64,000 bases of DNA from an uncultured Paracoccaceae bacterium (GTDB taxonomy: Bacteria > Pseudomonadota > Alphaproteobacteria > Rhodobacterales > Rhodobacteraceae). The stretch's first letter is position 1. Every line of letters begins with the position of its first letter. The DNA lies in contig CANMVA010000001.1 of assembly GCA_947501355.1 (NCBI GenBank), positions 62,001 through 126,000 of the forward strand, written 5' to 3'. Of this stretch, positions 52,620 through 61,054 are shown in pieces. The notes under the pieces were generated by a model. The model did not search any database and was not told the DNA's origin. It was given only the letters and a program-made list of their open reading frames with translations. Position numbers and translations under genes: made by a program.

Positions 52620-53732
52620 CTAATACACCACGACCGAGCGGATGCTCTTGCCTTCATGCATCAGATCAAACCCGTGATTGATCTCGTCCAGCCCCATCGT
52701 GTGGGTGATCATCGGATCAATCTCGATCTTGCCGTCCATATACCAGTCGACGATCTGCGGCACATCCGTGCGCCCGCGTGCGCCGCCAAAGGCCGTACCG
52801 CGCCACACGCGGCCCGTGACAAGTTGGAAGGGTCGCGTGCTGATTTCCGCGCCCGCCGGGGCCACGCCGATAATCACGCTTTCGCCCCACCCTTTATGGG
52901 CGGACTCCAGCGCCGTGCGCATGACGCCCACATTGCCGGTCGCATCAAATGTATAATCTGCGCCACCGCCGGTGAGGTTCACCAGATAGGCCACCAGATC
53001 GCCCTCCACTTCGGACGGATTGACGAAATGGGTCATGCCAAAGCGTTCGGCCATCGCCTTTTTGCTGTCGTTCAGATCAACGCCCACGATCTGGTCCGCG
53101 CCCGCCAGACGCAGCCCTTGGATCACGTTCAGGCCAATGCCGCCCAGACCAAAGACAATCGCGGTCGAGCCGATCTCAACCTTGGCGGTGTTGATCACCG
53201 CACCGATGCCCGTCGTCACGCCGCAGCCGATATAGCAGATTTTGTCAAACGGCGCGTCCTCGCGCACCTTGGCCAGCGCAATCTCGGGCAGAACAGTGTG
53301 GTTCGCGAAGGTCGAACAGCCCATATAGTGCAGGATCGGATCCCCATCGAGCGTGCTGAACCGCGACGTGCCATCAGGCATCAAACCCTGCCCTTGGGTC
53401 GTTCGGATCGACTGGCAGAGGTTCGTCTTCGGGTTCAGGCAGTATTCGCATGTCCGGCATTCAGGCGTATAAAGCGGGATCACGTGATCGCCCTTTTTCA
53501 GGCTCGTCACGCCTTCACCCACATCAACCACGACGCCTGCGCCTTCGTGGCCCAGGATCGCGGGGAACAGCCCCTCTGGATCGGCCCCCGACAGGGTAAA
53601 TTCATCCGTGTGGCAAATGCCGGTCGCTTTCATTTCGACCAGAACTTCGCCAGCCCGCGGCCCGTCGAGGTTCACCTCCATGACTTCGAGCGGTTTTCCG
53701 GCTTCTATCGCAACGGCGGCTTTGGTGCGCAT
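52620..53732 (-). CDS. frmA: S-(hydroxymethyl)glutathione dehydrogenase / class III alcohol dehydrogenase
   Basis: 370-residue zinc alcohol dehydrogenase oxidising S-hydroxymethylglutathione to S-formylglutathione. Catalytic zinc ligands are Cys40 and His62 (with Cys at the YIGCGVTTG site); structural zinc ligands Cys92, Cys95, Cys98 and Cys106. NAD site [18 protein letters not shown]. The [17 protein letters not shown] and the Class III-specific NPSEVEGDL segments are present. The partner hydrolase fghA lies 2.7 kb away with unrelated genes between. Known as flhA/adhI in Rhodobacter. Confidence 0.96.
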   Translation of the reverse strand: MRTKAAVAIEAGKPLEVMEVNLDGPRAGEVLVEMKATGICHTDEFTLSGADPEGLFPAILGHEGAGVVVDVGEGVTSLKKGDHVIPLYTPECRTCEYCLNPKTNLCQSIRTTQGQGLMPDGTSRFSTLDGDPILHYMGCSTFANHTVLPEIALAKVREDAPFDKICYIGCGVTTGIGAVINTAKVEIGSTAIVFGLGGIGLNVIQGLRLAGADQIVGVDLNDSKKAMAERFGMTHFVNPSEVEGDLVAYLVNLTGGGADYTFDATGNVGVMRTALESAHKGWGESVIIGVAPAGAEISTRPFQLVTGRVWRGTAFGGARGRTDVPQIVDWYMDGKIEIDPMITHTMGLDEINHGFDLMHEGKSIRSVVVY

Positions 53733-53829
53733 GGGGGGTCCTCCTCAATTGGTTGGGAGACCGTGGGATAGGTTGCGCTTTGATGCAAGACCATTGCGTT
53801 CGCGGCGACCTTTGGTCAGGCTAGCACTC

Positions 53830-54111
53830 ATGAAAAGATTGCTTTTATGCCTGCCCCTCATGGCCTGCGCCGCGAACGAGCCTGCAGCACCCGCCATGCC
53901 GTCCCTGCCAAGCGCGGCAGAGGATACCTGCAACGCCCGCGCTCAGGCCGGTTTGATCGGTGCCGATCGCGACACGCTGGAAAGCACGCTGATCCTGCAA
54001 CCGGTTCGGGTCATCACGCCGGGTATGGCGGTAACGATGGATTTTCTGCCGACACGACTGAACATCGCCTTGAATGAAAACGAGCGGGTCGTGCGCCTGA
54101 GTTGTGGGTAA
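53830..54111 (+). CDS. I78-family peptidase inhibitor, putative lipoprotein
   Basis: 93 aa. The signal MKRLLLCLPLMAC ends in a lipobox-like LMAC, then an Ala/Pro-rich spacer. The I78 core is DTCNARAQAGLIGADRDTLE, then VRVITPGMAVTMDFLPTRLNIALNENERVVRLSCG with the conserved Asp-Arg-Leu-Asn block and C-terminal Cys-Gly. The family inhibits serine elastase-type proteases. ATG 53830 chosen by the signal peptide; the longer frame lies antisense to frmA. Confidence 0.87.
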   Translation: MKRLLLCLPLMACAANEPAAPAMPSLPSAAEDTCNARAQAGLIGADRDTLESTLILQPVRVITPGMAVTMDFLPTRLNIALNENERVVRLSCG

Positions 54112-54304
54112 GGTTCTGACGACGCGGGCTGGGTGGGGGCTGTTGACCGCGCCGTCAGAGAAAGAAGCAATGTGCTTCCGATGCCCTTTGAATGCCCGTC
54201 GATCGCGGCGGAACTAGGGTCAACGCGGCACCCTTTACAGGCTCTTTCGCGGCAAATTCAGGGCGGCGCTTGATTTGTAGTGGGTTTGCGGCAAGTCTTG
54301 TCAG

Positions 54305-54646
54305 ATGAATGTGCAGCCGCCTTCCCCTTTTCGCGCCAAACTCCCCGAACAGGTGGCCTTCCACCGGACCGAGCTTTCGGTGATCCTATCGCTTTACGGG
54401 CGCATGGTCGCCGCTGGCGAATGGCGCGATTACGGGATTTCCAGCCTCAGCGATGTGGCGATCTTTTCCGTGTTTCGCCGCACAGCCGAGCATCCGCTCT
54501 ACCGGATCGAGAAACGCCCGAAACTGCGCGCCAAGCAGGGGATGTATGCTGTGATCGGGATGGACGGGCAGGTGCTCAAACGCGGGCATGATCTCAAAAC
54601 CGTGCTGCGCGTGCTGGAACGCAAGCTCATTCGCGCGGTGGAGTAA
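54305..54646 (+). CDS. DUF2794 protein
   Basis: 113 aa matching the alphaproteobacterial DUF2794 family: FHRTELSVILSLYGRMVAAGEWRDYGI, IFSVFRRTAEHPLYRIEKRP, QGMYAVIGMDGQVLKRGHDLKTVLRVLERKLIR. Function unknown. The preceding 193 bp hold no gene; there is a small hairpin GAAGCA-atg-TGCTTC at 54164-54178. Confidence 0.88.
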   Translation: MNVQPPSPFRAKLPEQVAFHRTELSVILSLYGRMVAAGEWRDYGISSLSDVAIFSVFRRTAEHPLYRIEKRPKLRAKQGMYAVIGMDGQVLKRGHDLKTVLRVLERKLIRAVE

Positions 54647-54652
54647 GCCGCT

Positions 54653-55480
54653 TTACCCCAACCTTTTGCGCGAAGTGACCGGGCCACCGCCCTGCGCCTC
54701 GATCCGTGGAATCGCAGCTTTGATCGGCTCATAAGCCACCGCCATGTGATGGGCATTGGCGTGGATCAGCGTCTCTGCATCCACCATCATCCCCACATGC
54801 CCTTTCCAGAAAAGTAAATCGCCCCGCTGAAGGGACGCGTCCTCAGCCAGCGCCGTGCCCAGCGCATCCTCTTGCAGATCACTGTCGCCCGGGCAGGCGA
54901 TATCACAGGCCAGCAGCGCCGCCTGCACAAGCCCTGAACAGTCGATCCCCCAGACCGTATTGCCACCCCACAGATAGGGCGTGCCAAAATGCAGCTGCGC
55001 GATTGTGACGGGGTCTTTGAACGGCTGCTCTAACGGGCGCAGATGGGGTTTCGGAACAAACCCACCCTCCACCGCAAAGAAGGTCTTTTCCTCGTAAAGC
55101 ACCCTAAGCCGCGCCCCAAAGCCTAAGGCCATCAGGTCCGGGCTCTTCATGTCGGGCATCGCGTAGACATGGGTGCTGCGCACGGCGACACGGTAGTTGG
55201 GATCGCTGGGATCAGTGAGGCTCTCGCTTGGCAGATAGCCCACATAGCTGTCCTTGAGCGATTGCACGAAAGCATGCCCCTCGCGGTCCTCGAACACGGT
55301 GACCGCATCGCCCCGTTGCAGTTGGCGGTCCCGCCGGCCCTGCGGCGCGTGGGTCAGATCGGCAAAAGGCACCGCCAGTTGGCGCGCCGCCCCCGCGGTG
55401 AAGGCTTGCGCCGTCACCTGCCCTTGCAAATGCGCCGCCGCGACACGCGCATTGGCCGGGGTAAGCCTGCGGTCCGTCAC
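54653..55480 (-). CDS. NlpC/P60 (C40) peptidase with SH3-like domains
   Basis: 275-residue cysteine peptidase cleaving peptidoglycan stem peptides. The N-terminal half has SH3-like repeats (RGDAVTVFEDREGHAFVQ), the C-terminal NlpC/P60 domain has Cys in VWGIDCSGLVQ, His in KGHVGMMVD and LIHANAHHM. No signal peptide, so it may act in the cytosol or on imported muropeptides. It overlaps the M17 peptidase gene by 4 nt, suggesting joint peptide recycling. Confidence 0.9.
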   Translation of the reverse strand: MTDRRLTPANARVAAAHLQGQVTAQAFTAGAARQLAVPFADLTHAPQGRRDRQLQRGDAVTVFEDREGHAFVQSLKDSYVGYLPSESLTDPSDPNYRVAVRSTHVYAMPDMKSPDLMALGFGARLRVLYEEKTFFAVEGGFVPKPHLRPLEQPFKDPVTIAQLHFGTPYLWGGNTVWGIDCSGLVQAALLACDIACPGDSDLQEDALGTALAEDASLQRGDLLFWKGHVGMMVDAETLIHANAHHMAVAYEPIKAAIPRIEAQGGGPVTSRKRLG

Positions 55481-56862
55481 AAGTCCAACAGCTTGGGCAT
55501 TGCATCCAGCACCGCCCGCGCCCCCTGCCCAACGCCGCCCTTGGGCCGCGCAGGTGCCGCGCTGGGTTGCCAGCCGTAAATATCGAAATGAGCATAACGC
55601 GGGCTGTCCGTCACAAACCGCCGCAAGAAAAGGGCCGCCGTGATCGAGCCCGCAAACCCGCCCTTCGGCGCGTTGTCCAGATCAGCGATCCCCGGTTCGA
55701 TCATGCTTTCGTAAGGCGCGTGAAACGGCAGTCGCCAGACCGGGTCCTGAGCTTGCAAAGCCCCCTCTTCCAAGGCCGTCACAAAGCCTGCATCATCACT
55801 GAAATAAGGCGCCAGATCGGGGCCGACGGCAACCCGCGCCGCCCCCGTAAGCGTCGCCATCGAAATCAGGCAATCGGGCTGCTCCTCATCCGCAAACGCC
55901 AGCGCGTCGGCCAACACAAGACGCCCCTCGGCATCGGTGTTGTTGATCTCCACGGTCAGCCCTTTGCGCGAGGTCAGGATATCCTGCGGACGGAACGCGG
56001 ACCCGTCGATGCTGTTCTCCACCGCCGGGATCAGCACGCGCAACCGCAAAGGCAGCTTCAACGCCATGATCATCGACGCGAGCCCCAGAACGGTGGCCGC
56101 ACCGCCCATATCTTTCTTCATCAACCCCATCGACCCGCCGGGTTTGATGTTCAGCCCACCCGTGTCAAAACACACGCCCTTGCCGACCAGCGTCAGGGTC
56201 GGCCCCGCCTCTCCCCAGCGCATGTCGATCAGGCGCGGCGCGGTGGCCGAGGCGCGCCCAACCGTGTGGATCATCGGGAAGTTCTGCTCCAAAAGCGCAT
56301 CGCCCACCGTGACCTCAATCCCCGCGCCATGGTCCTCTGCAAGCCTGCGCGCCGCCACTTCCAGCGCGTCAGGCCCCATATCCGAGGCCGGTGTATTGAT
56401 CAGATCGCGGGTCAGTCCTTCGCCTGCCGCAATCGCCTCGATCCGCACGGCATCAACACCCTTGGGGGCTTTCAAAAACACGCCCGCCGCGGCCTGATCG
56501 GCATAGCGGTCAAACCTATACTGGCTCAGCAACCATCCCAGCGCTTCAACCTCTGCATCGATCTCGTCCAGACCACTCGCCAGATGATAGATGCCCGCAG
56601 GCAAACGCGCCGCTCCTGCGGCGAGCACAAACCGTTTGCGCGCACGATCGGTTGCCGTTCCAAGCCCCAGCAGCACAGCCTCCGGCGCACCGTTCTGGTC
56701 AGGCAGCATCAGAACGGAGCCAAACCGGCCCGCAAAACCCTGAGCATCAATCCAGTTGCGCGCCCGCGCGGATGCCGCTTCTGCCCAGTCCCCAACCGCA
56801 TCACGCGGCAGCAGATGGATTGGCAGGGACCCGGTGTCAGGATCAGCAAAAGTAAGGGACAT
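55477..56862 (-). CDS. Leucyl-aminopeptidase-family (M17) protease
   Basis: 461-residue dizinc aminopeptidase. Metal-binding and catalytic motifs LVGKGVCFDTGGLNIKPGGSMGLMKKDMGGAA and VEINNTDAEGRLVLADAL are intact, with the terminal PKGGFAGSITAALFL block. It removes N-terminal residues from peptides and Cys-Gly. The downstream C40 peptidase gene overlaps it by 4 nt. Confidence 0.94.
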   Translation of the reverse strand: MSLTFADPDTGSLPIHLLPRDAVGDWAEAASARARNWIDAQGFAGRFGSVLMLPDQNGAPEAVLLGLGTATDRARKRFVLAAGAARLPAGIYHLASGLDEIDAEVEALGWLLSQYRFDRYADQAAAGVFLKAPKGVDAVRIEAIAAGEGLTRDLINTPASDMGPDALEVAARRLAEDHGAGIEVTVGDALLEQNFPMIHTVGRASATAPRLIDMRWGEAGPTLTLVGKGVCFDTGGLNIKPGGSMGLMKKDMGGAATVLGLASMIMALKLPLRLRVLIPAVENSIDGSAFRPQDILTSRKGLTVEINNTDAEGRLVLADALAFADEEQPDCLISMATLTGAARVAVGPDLAPYFSDDAGFVTALEEGALQAQDPVWRLPFHAPYESMIEPGIADLDNAPKGGFAGSITAALFLRRFVTDSPRYAHFDIYGWQPSAAPARPKGGVGQGARAVLDAMPKLLDL

Positions 56863-56929
56863 ACAGAACGGCCTTTGTTGGATCAGGTTCCCCGCAGACT
56901 AGCCTGCACCCGCCCGGCTGCAAGTCCGA

Positions 56930-57340
56930 TCACACGCTCAGATCGCGAATGTCCCAGACGGCCGTGACCGAGCATTCCCCGATCCGCTGCAACCGCATGA
57001 CGACCGCCAGAAGCGCGACCCGGTCCTGCCCCACCGCGCAATCCGCCACATCCCCCGCCACGTGCGCAAGAGTTGTCAGCCCCACCTGGTCCGAGATCGC
57101 CACAAGCGATCGCGACAGCTTGCGCACCCGTTCCAGATCCGCCGCATCATAGGCCGCGTTTACCTTGGCCAACCGCAGCGCGATCTCCTCCATCGCGCGG
57201 CATACCACGTCCTCCGCTCCTTGCTGACCTAACTGCACAAACAGTTCGGCCAACCGATCCGGGTCCAGCCGCACCTCTTCACGAGGCTCCAATCGCGTCA
57301 TCTTGTTCACCACGTCACCCACTTCGTCATGCCCCCGCAT
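56930..57340 (-). CDS. Uncharacterised helical protein, degenerate HPt-like domain
   Basis: 136 aa, all-helical. Residues 55-120 follow the HPt pattern (AAYDAADLERVRKLSRSLVAISDQVGLTTLAHVAGDVAD), but the phospho-acceptor His is Arg77 and the following Lys-Gly is Val-Ala, so it could not be phosphorylated there. Start could also be MTRLEPREE at 57301. It is divergent from carbonic anhydrase. If not HPt-derived it is simply a conserved helical protein; function unknown. Confidence 0.7.
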   Translation of the reverse strand: MRGHDEVGDVVNKMTRLEPREEVRLDPDRLAELFVQLGQQGAEDVVCRAMEEIALRLAKVNAAYDAADLERVRKLSRSLVAISDQVGLTTLAHVAGDVADCAVGQDRVALLAVVMRLQRIGECSVTAVWDIRDLSV

Positions 57341-57459
57341 GCGCCGGGTTTATCCTGATCAAGGTTTCCAATTCGTTCAGGTGCGACGGAATAATCGCTC
57401 GAATTTAGTGTAAAGAATGCCTAAGAGGGGACAGCCTCAAAGACAGATCGCCAAAACAG

Positions 57460-58110
57460 ATGCAAAACGCCAAACCCCTTCCCGCCTATCTGATCCAACG
57501 CTACCAGGGGTGGCGCGCGACGACCTATTCTGAAAACCAGACCTGGTACCGCCGCCTCGCCGAGGAAGGCCAGCGCCCCCGCGCCATGATTATTTCGTGC
57601 TGCGACAGCCGGGTGCATGTGACATCAATCTTCGGTGCCGATCAGGGTGAGTTCTTCATCCACCGCAACATCGCCAACCTCGTTCCGCCCTATTCGCCCA
57701 ATGGCGATCACCACGGCACGTCAGCGGCGGTCGAATACGCGGTCACGGCGCTGAAAGTCGCGCATATCATCGTGCTGGGTCACTCCAATTGCGGCGGTGT
57801 GCGCGGCTGCCACGATATGTGCAGCGGCCACGCGCCCGAGCTGGAGAAAGACACCAGTTTCGTGGGCCGCTGGATGGATATCCTCCGTCCGGGTTACGAG
57901 AAGGTGAAAGACATTGCCGATGAAGACACCCGCATCGATGCGCTCGAAAAAGAGGCCGTCCTTGTCTCCGTCAACAACCTCGCCAGCTTCCCCTTCGTCA
58001 AAGAGGCCCGCGACAAAGGCGAGTTGACCCTACACGGCGTCTGGACAGACATCGCCATGGGCACGCTGCAATTCTACAACCCCGCCACGCACAAGTTTGA
58101 GGCCTGCTGA
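57460..58110 (+). CDS. Beta-class carbonic anhydrase
   Basis: 216-residue zinc enzyme interconverting CO2 and bicarbonate. Zinc ligands are Cys47 and Asp49-Arg51 dyad region (ISCCDSRVHV), His108 and Cys111 (LGHSNCGGVRG). Complete. It provides bicarbonate for carboxylases such as the AccD complex. A SulP transporter, some members of which carry bicarbonate, is 3.8 kb further on. Confidence 0.95.
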   Translation: MQNAKPLPAYLIQRYQGWRATTYSENQTWYRRLAEEGQRPRAMIISCCDSRVHVTSIFGADQGEFFIHRNIANLVPPYSPNGDHHGTSAAVEYAVTALKVAHIIVLGHSNCGGVRGCHDMCSGHAPELEKDTSFVGRWMDILRPGYEKVKDIADEDTRIDALEKEAVLVSVNNLASFPFVKEARDKGELTLHGVWTDIAMGTLQFYNPATHKFEAC

Positions 58111-58118
58111 AGCGCAGG

Positions 58119-58152
58119 TCCTCTTTCGCTTTTTCAAAATATCCTGGGGGGT
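58119..58152 (+). repeat. Dispersed 3'-end repeat, diverged copy
   Basis: CTCTTTCGCTTTTTCAAAAT, then ATCCTGGGGGGT; further on GGGCAAAGCCCCCGCG follows a 32-bp insertion. It sits between convergent carbonic anhydrase and asd. Confidence 0.5.
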
Positions 58153-58232
58153 CGCCGTTGATGCGCCATTGGTTCAAGCACAATGGCGACGGGCAAAGCC
58201 CCCGCGTAGCGACGCACGATAGTGCGGCGCAA

Positions 58233-59255
58233 CTACCCTTTCTTCAGAACCTCACGGCCCAACAGCTCCGCGATCTGAACCGCGTTCAATGCAGCCCCCT
58301 TGCGCAGATTGTCCGAGACACACCACAGGTTGATCCCGTTCTCGATTGTGCTGTCCTGACGGATACGGCTGATGAAGGTCGCGAAATCGCCAACGCACTC
58401 GACCGGCGATACGTAGCCCCCGTCCTCGCGCTTATCGATCACCATGATCCCCGGTGCCTGGCGCAGGATATCGCGGACCTCGTCCTCATCGACAAAATCC
58501 TCAAACTCGATGTTGATCGCCTCAGAGTGGCCCACGAAAACTGGCACGCGGACACACGTCGCCGTCACCTTGATCTTCGGGTCGACGATCTTCTTGGTCT
58601 CGGCGACCATCTTCCACTCTTCCTTGGTGGACCCATCATCGAGGAACACGTCGATATGCGGGATCACGTTGAAGGCAATCGGCTTGGTGAACTTGTTCGG
58701 CGGCACATCCGACGTTGGATTGTAGACGGCCTTCGTCTGCTCCCACAGCTCATCCATGCCGTCCTTGCCCGCACCCGACACCGACTGATAGGTCGACACG
58801 ACCACCCGCTTGATCGTCGCGCGCTCATGCAGGGGCTTGAGCGCCACCACCATCTGCGCGGTCGAGCAGTTCGGGTTCGCGATGATGTTCTTCTTGGAAT
58901 AGCCATGCACGGCTTCGGGGTTCACCTCAGGCACGATCAGCGGAATATCCGGGTCATAACGGTAGAGCGAGCTGTTATCGATCACGACACATCCCGCCTT
59001 CGCCGCCTTGGGCGCATGCTCTTTCGTGGCTTCCGATCCCACGGCAAAGAGCGCCATGTCCCAGCCCGTGAAATCAAACGTCGCCAGATCCTGGGTTTTC
59101 AATGTCTTGTCGCCAAAGCTGACCTCGGTGCCAATCGACCGGCGCGAGGCCAGGACAGCAATCTTTTCAATGGGGAACTGGCGTTCCTCAAGGATGTTCA
59201 GCATTTCTCGGCCCACGTTCCCGGTGGCGCCGACGATCACGACATTGTAGCCCAT
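58233..59255 (-). CDS. asd: Aspartate-semialdehyde dehydrogenase
   Basis: 340 residues, reduces aspartyl phosphate to the semialdehyde used by dapA and homoserine dehydrogenase. The NADP loop VGATGNVGREML, catalytic Cys130 (ANPNCSTAQMV), and the C-terminal RVPVFVGHSEAINIEFE with the active-site His are intact. ATG 59255 (MGYNVVIVG) has GGAAGGA 7 nt upstream; the longer frame runs into the regulatory gap. Confidence 0.97.
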   Translation of the reverse strand: MGYNVVIVGATGNVGREMLNILEERQFPIEKIAVLASRRSIGTEVSFGDKTLKTQDLATFDFTGWDMALFAVGSEATKEHAPKAAKAGCVVIDNSSLYRYDPDIPLIVPEVNPEAVHGYSKKNIIANPNCSTAQMVVALKPLHERATIKRVVVSTYQSVSGAGKDGMDELWEQTKAVYNPTSDVPPNKFTKPIAFNVIPHIDVFLDDGSTKEEWKMVAETKKIVDPKIKVTATCVRVPVFVGHSEAINIEFEDFVDEDEVRDILRQAPGIMVIDKREDGGYVSPVECVGDFATFISRIRQDSTIENGINLWCVSDNLRKGAALNAVQIAELLGREVLKKG

Positions 59256-59547
59256 AGCAGGGTCCTTCCACGGTCTCTTAGATGGTCTGTCACTCAGACG
59301 GGGCCTCTTAGCGCCTATTTTGCACCTGCGAAAGGGTGCAAGCGCCGCAGGTTCGGGAAATTCATTGACTATTCCAGCCTCGCCCCCCATGTAGCGCTCA
59401 CAAGGATGCCGCGTGAGCATCCAGCGACTGTTCATCAGTCCGAAACCATTTTCCAACAAGTTCCCAGATCACGCGGGGTGCTGACGGTCAGCGAGCATGT
59501 CGGGCATGAGGCCCACATGGCAGACGTGATGGCCGCGAACCGCAACC
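59256..59547. other. Upstream part of the asd/DEAD-box helicase divergent gap
   Basis: With 59548-59627 this is the only gap over 300 bp. It must hold both promoters; TTGACT (59365-59370) is a possible -35 for the helicase. No gene is visible: frames through it are extensions of the neighbours. Confidence 0.45.
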
Positions 59548-59627
59548 GGACGACCCTTTCTCAAAAGGGGCCGCACCGCTGTGACAGCGACTTGGACCCC
59601 CAAGTTGTCAACCGAAAGGGTCATTCC
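59548..59627 (+). promoter_or_regulatory. Helicase leader with mutually exclusive hairpins that hide or free the ribosome binding site
   Basis: GACCCTTTC (59552-59560) is the exact reverse complement of GAAAGGGTC (59614-59622), which holds the Shine-Dalgarno site. CCCTTT (59554-59559) can instead pair locally with AAAGGG (59564-59569). Between them TGACA+ACTTGG pairs with CCAAGT+TGTCA (59582-59610). GGA (59548-59550) with TCC (59625-59627) could extend the closed form to the TTG. Inference from base pairing only. Confidence 0.5.
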
Positions 59628-60950
59628 TTGACCGAATTTACGCTGTTTGGGCTCGACGCCCAACTTATGAAAAACATCGCCAAAGCTGGCTACGACACCG
59701 CAACCCCGATCCAGGCCAAAGCGATCCCGCTTGTGCTGGACGGCCACGATGTCATGGGCCTTGCCCAGACCGGCACCGGCAAAACTGCCGCCTTTGGTCT
59801 GCCCATGGTGCACCGCCTGCTTGAGCATCGCGAGAAGCCGCATCCGAAATCCGCGCGCGCCCTGATCCTTGCGCCTACGCGCGAGTTGGTGAACCAGATC
59901 TGCGACAACCTGAAGGTCTTCGTCGCAGGCACGCCGCTCAAGGTAAATTACGTCGTCGGCGGCCAATCCATCAACCGCCAGACCCAACAACTGGCCCGCG
60001 GCACCGACATCCTTGTCGCCACGCCCGGTCGCCTGATCGACCTGCTTGAGCGCAAGGCGGTCTATCTCAACAGCGCCACGTCGCTGGTGCTGGACGAGGC
60101 CGACCAGATGCTGGACCTCGGCTTCATCCACGCCCTGCGCCAGATCGCACCGCTGCTTGGAACCCCGCGCCAGACGATGCTCTTTTCGGCCACCATGCCG
60201 AAACAGATGGAAGAACTGTCTGCCGCCTACCTAACCAATCCGCGCCGGGTGCAGGTCTCGCCTCCGGGCAAAGCCGCCGACAAGATCACGCAGGAACTGC
60301 ATTACGTGCAGCAGGCGGGGAAACCTGAAAAGCTCAAAGAATGCCTGCGCGCGGCCCCCAACGGCCAGGCCATCGTCTTTTCGCGCACCAAACACGGCGC
60401 TGAAAAACTGATGAAATCACTTGTCGCGGACGGGTTCAAAGCCGTCTCGGTCCATGGCAACAAAAGCCAAGGCCAGCGCGACCGTGCAATCCGAGCCTTC
60501 AAAGCGATGGAGGCGAACATCCTCGTCGCCACCGACGTCGCCGCGCGTGGCATCGACATTCCATCCGTGACCCATGTCTATAACTACGACCTGCCCGACG
60601 TGGCCGAAAACTACGTCCACCGCATCGGACGCACCGCCCGTGCAGGCAAAGACGGCAAAGCCATCGCTTTCGTCGGCGGACCCGAAATTGGCCTGCTCCG
60701 CGACATCCAGAAGGTCATGAAAATGACCATCCCCGTCGCCTCCGGTATTGAGCCTGCCGAAGAAGACCGCCCCGGCCGCAAACAACAGCAGCAAAAAAGC
60801 CGTCGCCGGTTTGGTGGCAACAAGAACGGTGGCGGAGGACGCCCCCAAGGCGAACGCAAACAAGGCGGGCGCCCCAATGGCGGCAAGAGCTTCGGCAAAC
60901 CCAAAGGCAAGCCTCGCTCCGGCAGCCGTCGCCGCAAACCTGCCGCGTGA
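59628..60950 (+). CDS. DEAD-box RNA helicase (RhlE-like)
   Basis: 440-residue ATP-dependent RNA helicase. Motifs in order: Q-motif (YDTATPIQAKAIP), I AQTGTGKT at 46-53, Ia APTRELV, II VLDEADQ, III SATMP, IV IVFSRTK, V ATDVAARGIDIP, VI HRIGRTARAGKDG. The C-terminal tail is rich in Gly, Arg, Gln and Lys. It starts at TTG 59628 with GAAAGGG 7 nt upstream; homologues begin at this point and the upstream frame has no homology. Such helicases unwind structured RNA during ribosome assembly or cold adaptation. Confidence 0.93.
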   Translation: MTEFTLFGLDAQLMKNIAKAGYDTATPIQAKAIPLVLDGHDVMGLAQTGTGKTAAFGLPMVHRLLEHREKPHPKSARALILAPTRELVNQICDNLKVFVAGTPLKVNYVVGGQSINRQTQQLARGTDILVATPGRLIDLLERKAVYLNSATSLVLDEADQMLDLGFIHALRQIAPLLGTPRQTMLFSATMPKQMEELSAAYLTNPRRVQVSPPGKAADKITQELHYVQQAGKPEKLKECLRAAPNGQAIVFSRTKHGAEKLMKSLVADGFKAVSVHGNKSQGQRDRAIRAFKAMEANILVATDVAARGIDIPSVTHVYNYDLPDVAENYVHRIGRTARAGKDGKAIAFVGGPEIGLLRDIQKVMKMTIPVASGIEPAEEDRPGRKQQQQKSRRRFGGNKNGGGGRPQGERKQGGRPNGGKSFGKPKGKPRSGSRRRKPAA

Positions 60951-60954
60951 GGGA

Positions 60955-61037
60955 CGCCTCCGGCGGGAGTATTTGAACACAAAAGAAGCCGTTAACCTCT
61001 CATTAAGGTTAACGGCTTCTTTTGTAAAAAAATACTC
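60955..61037. repeat. Head-to-head pair of the dispersed repeat forming a bidirectional terminator
   Basis: A minus copy (60955-60987) and a plus copy (61016-61037) form a long interrupted palindrome: 20-bp perfect arms (60979-60998 and 61006-61025) with a 7-nt loop, and outer arms GAGTATTT (60967-60974) and AAATACTC (61030-61037). It separates the convergent helicase and USP genes and has A- and T-runs on both sides, so it should end both transcripts. Confidence 0.85.
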
Positions 61038-61054
61038 AGTCGGAACAGCGCCGT

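Noticed and set aside
58158-59627. Long in-frame extension upstream of the DEAD-box helicase
   Set aside because: It lies antisense to asd and then in the intergenic leader; homologues begin at the TTG at 59628.
60992-61006. TTAA-N7-TTAA as a CtrA box
   Set aside because: It falls within the terminator palindrome between convergent genes.
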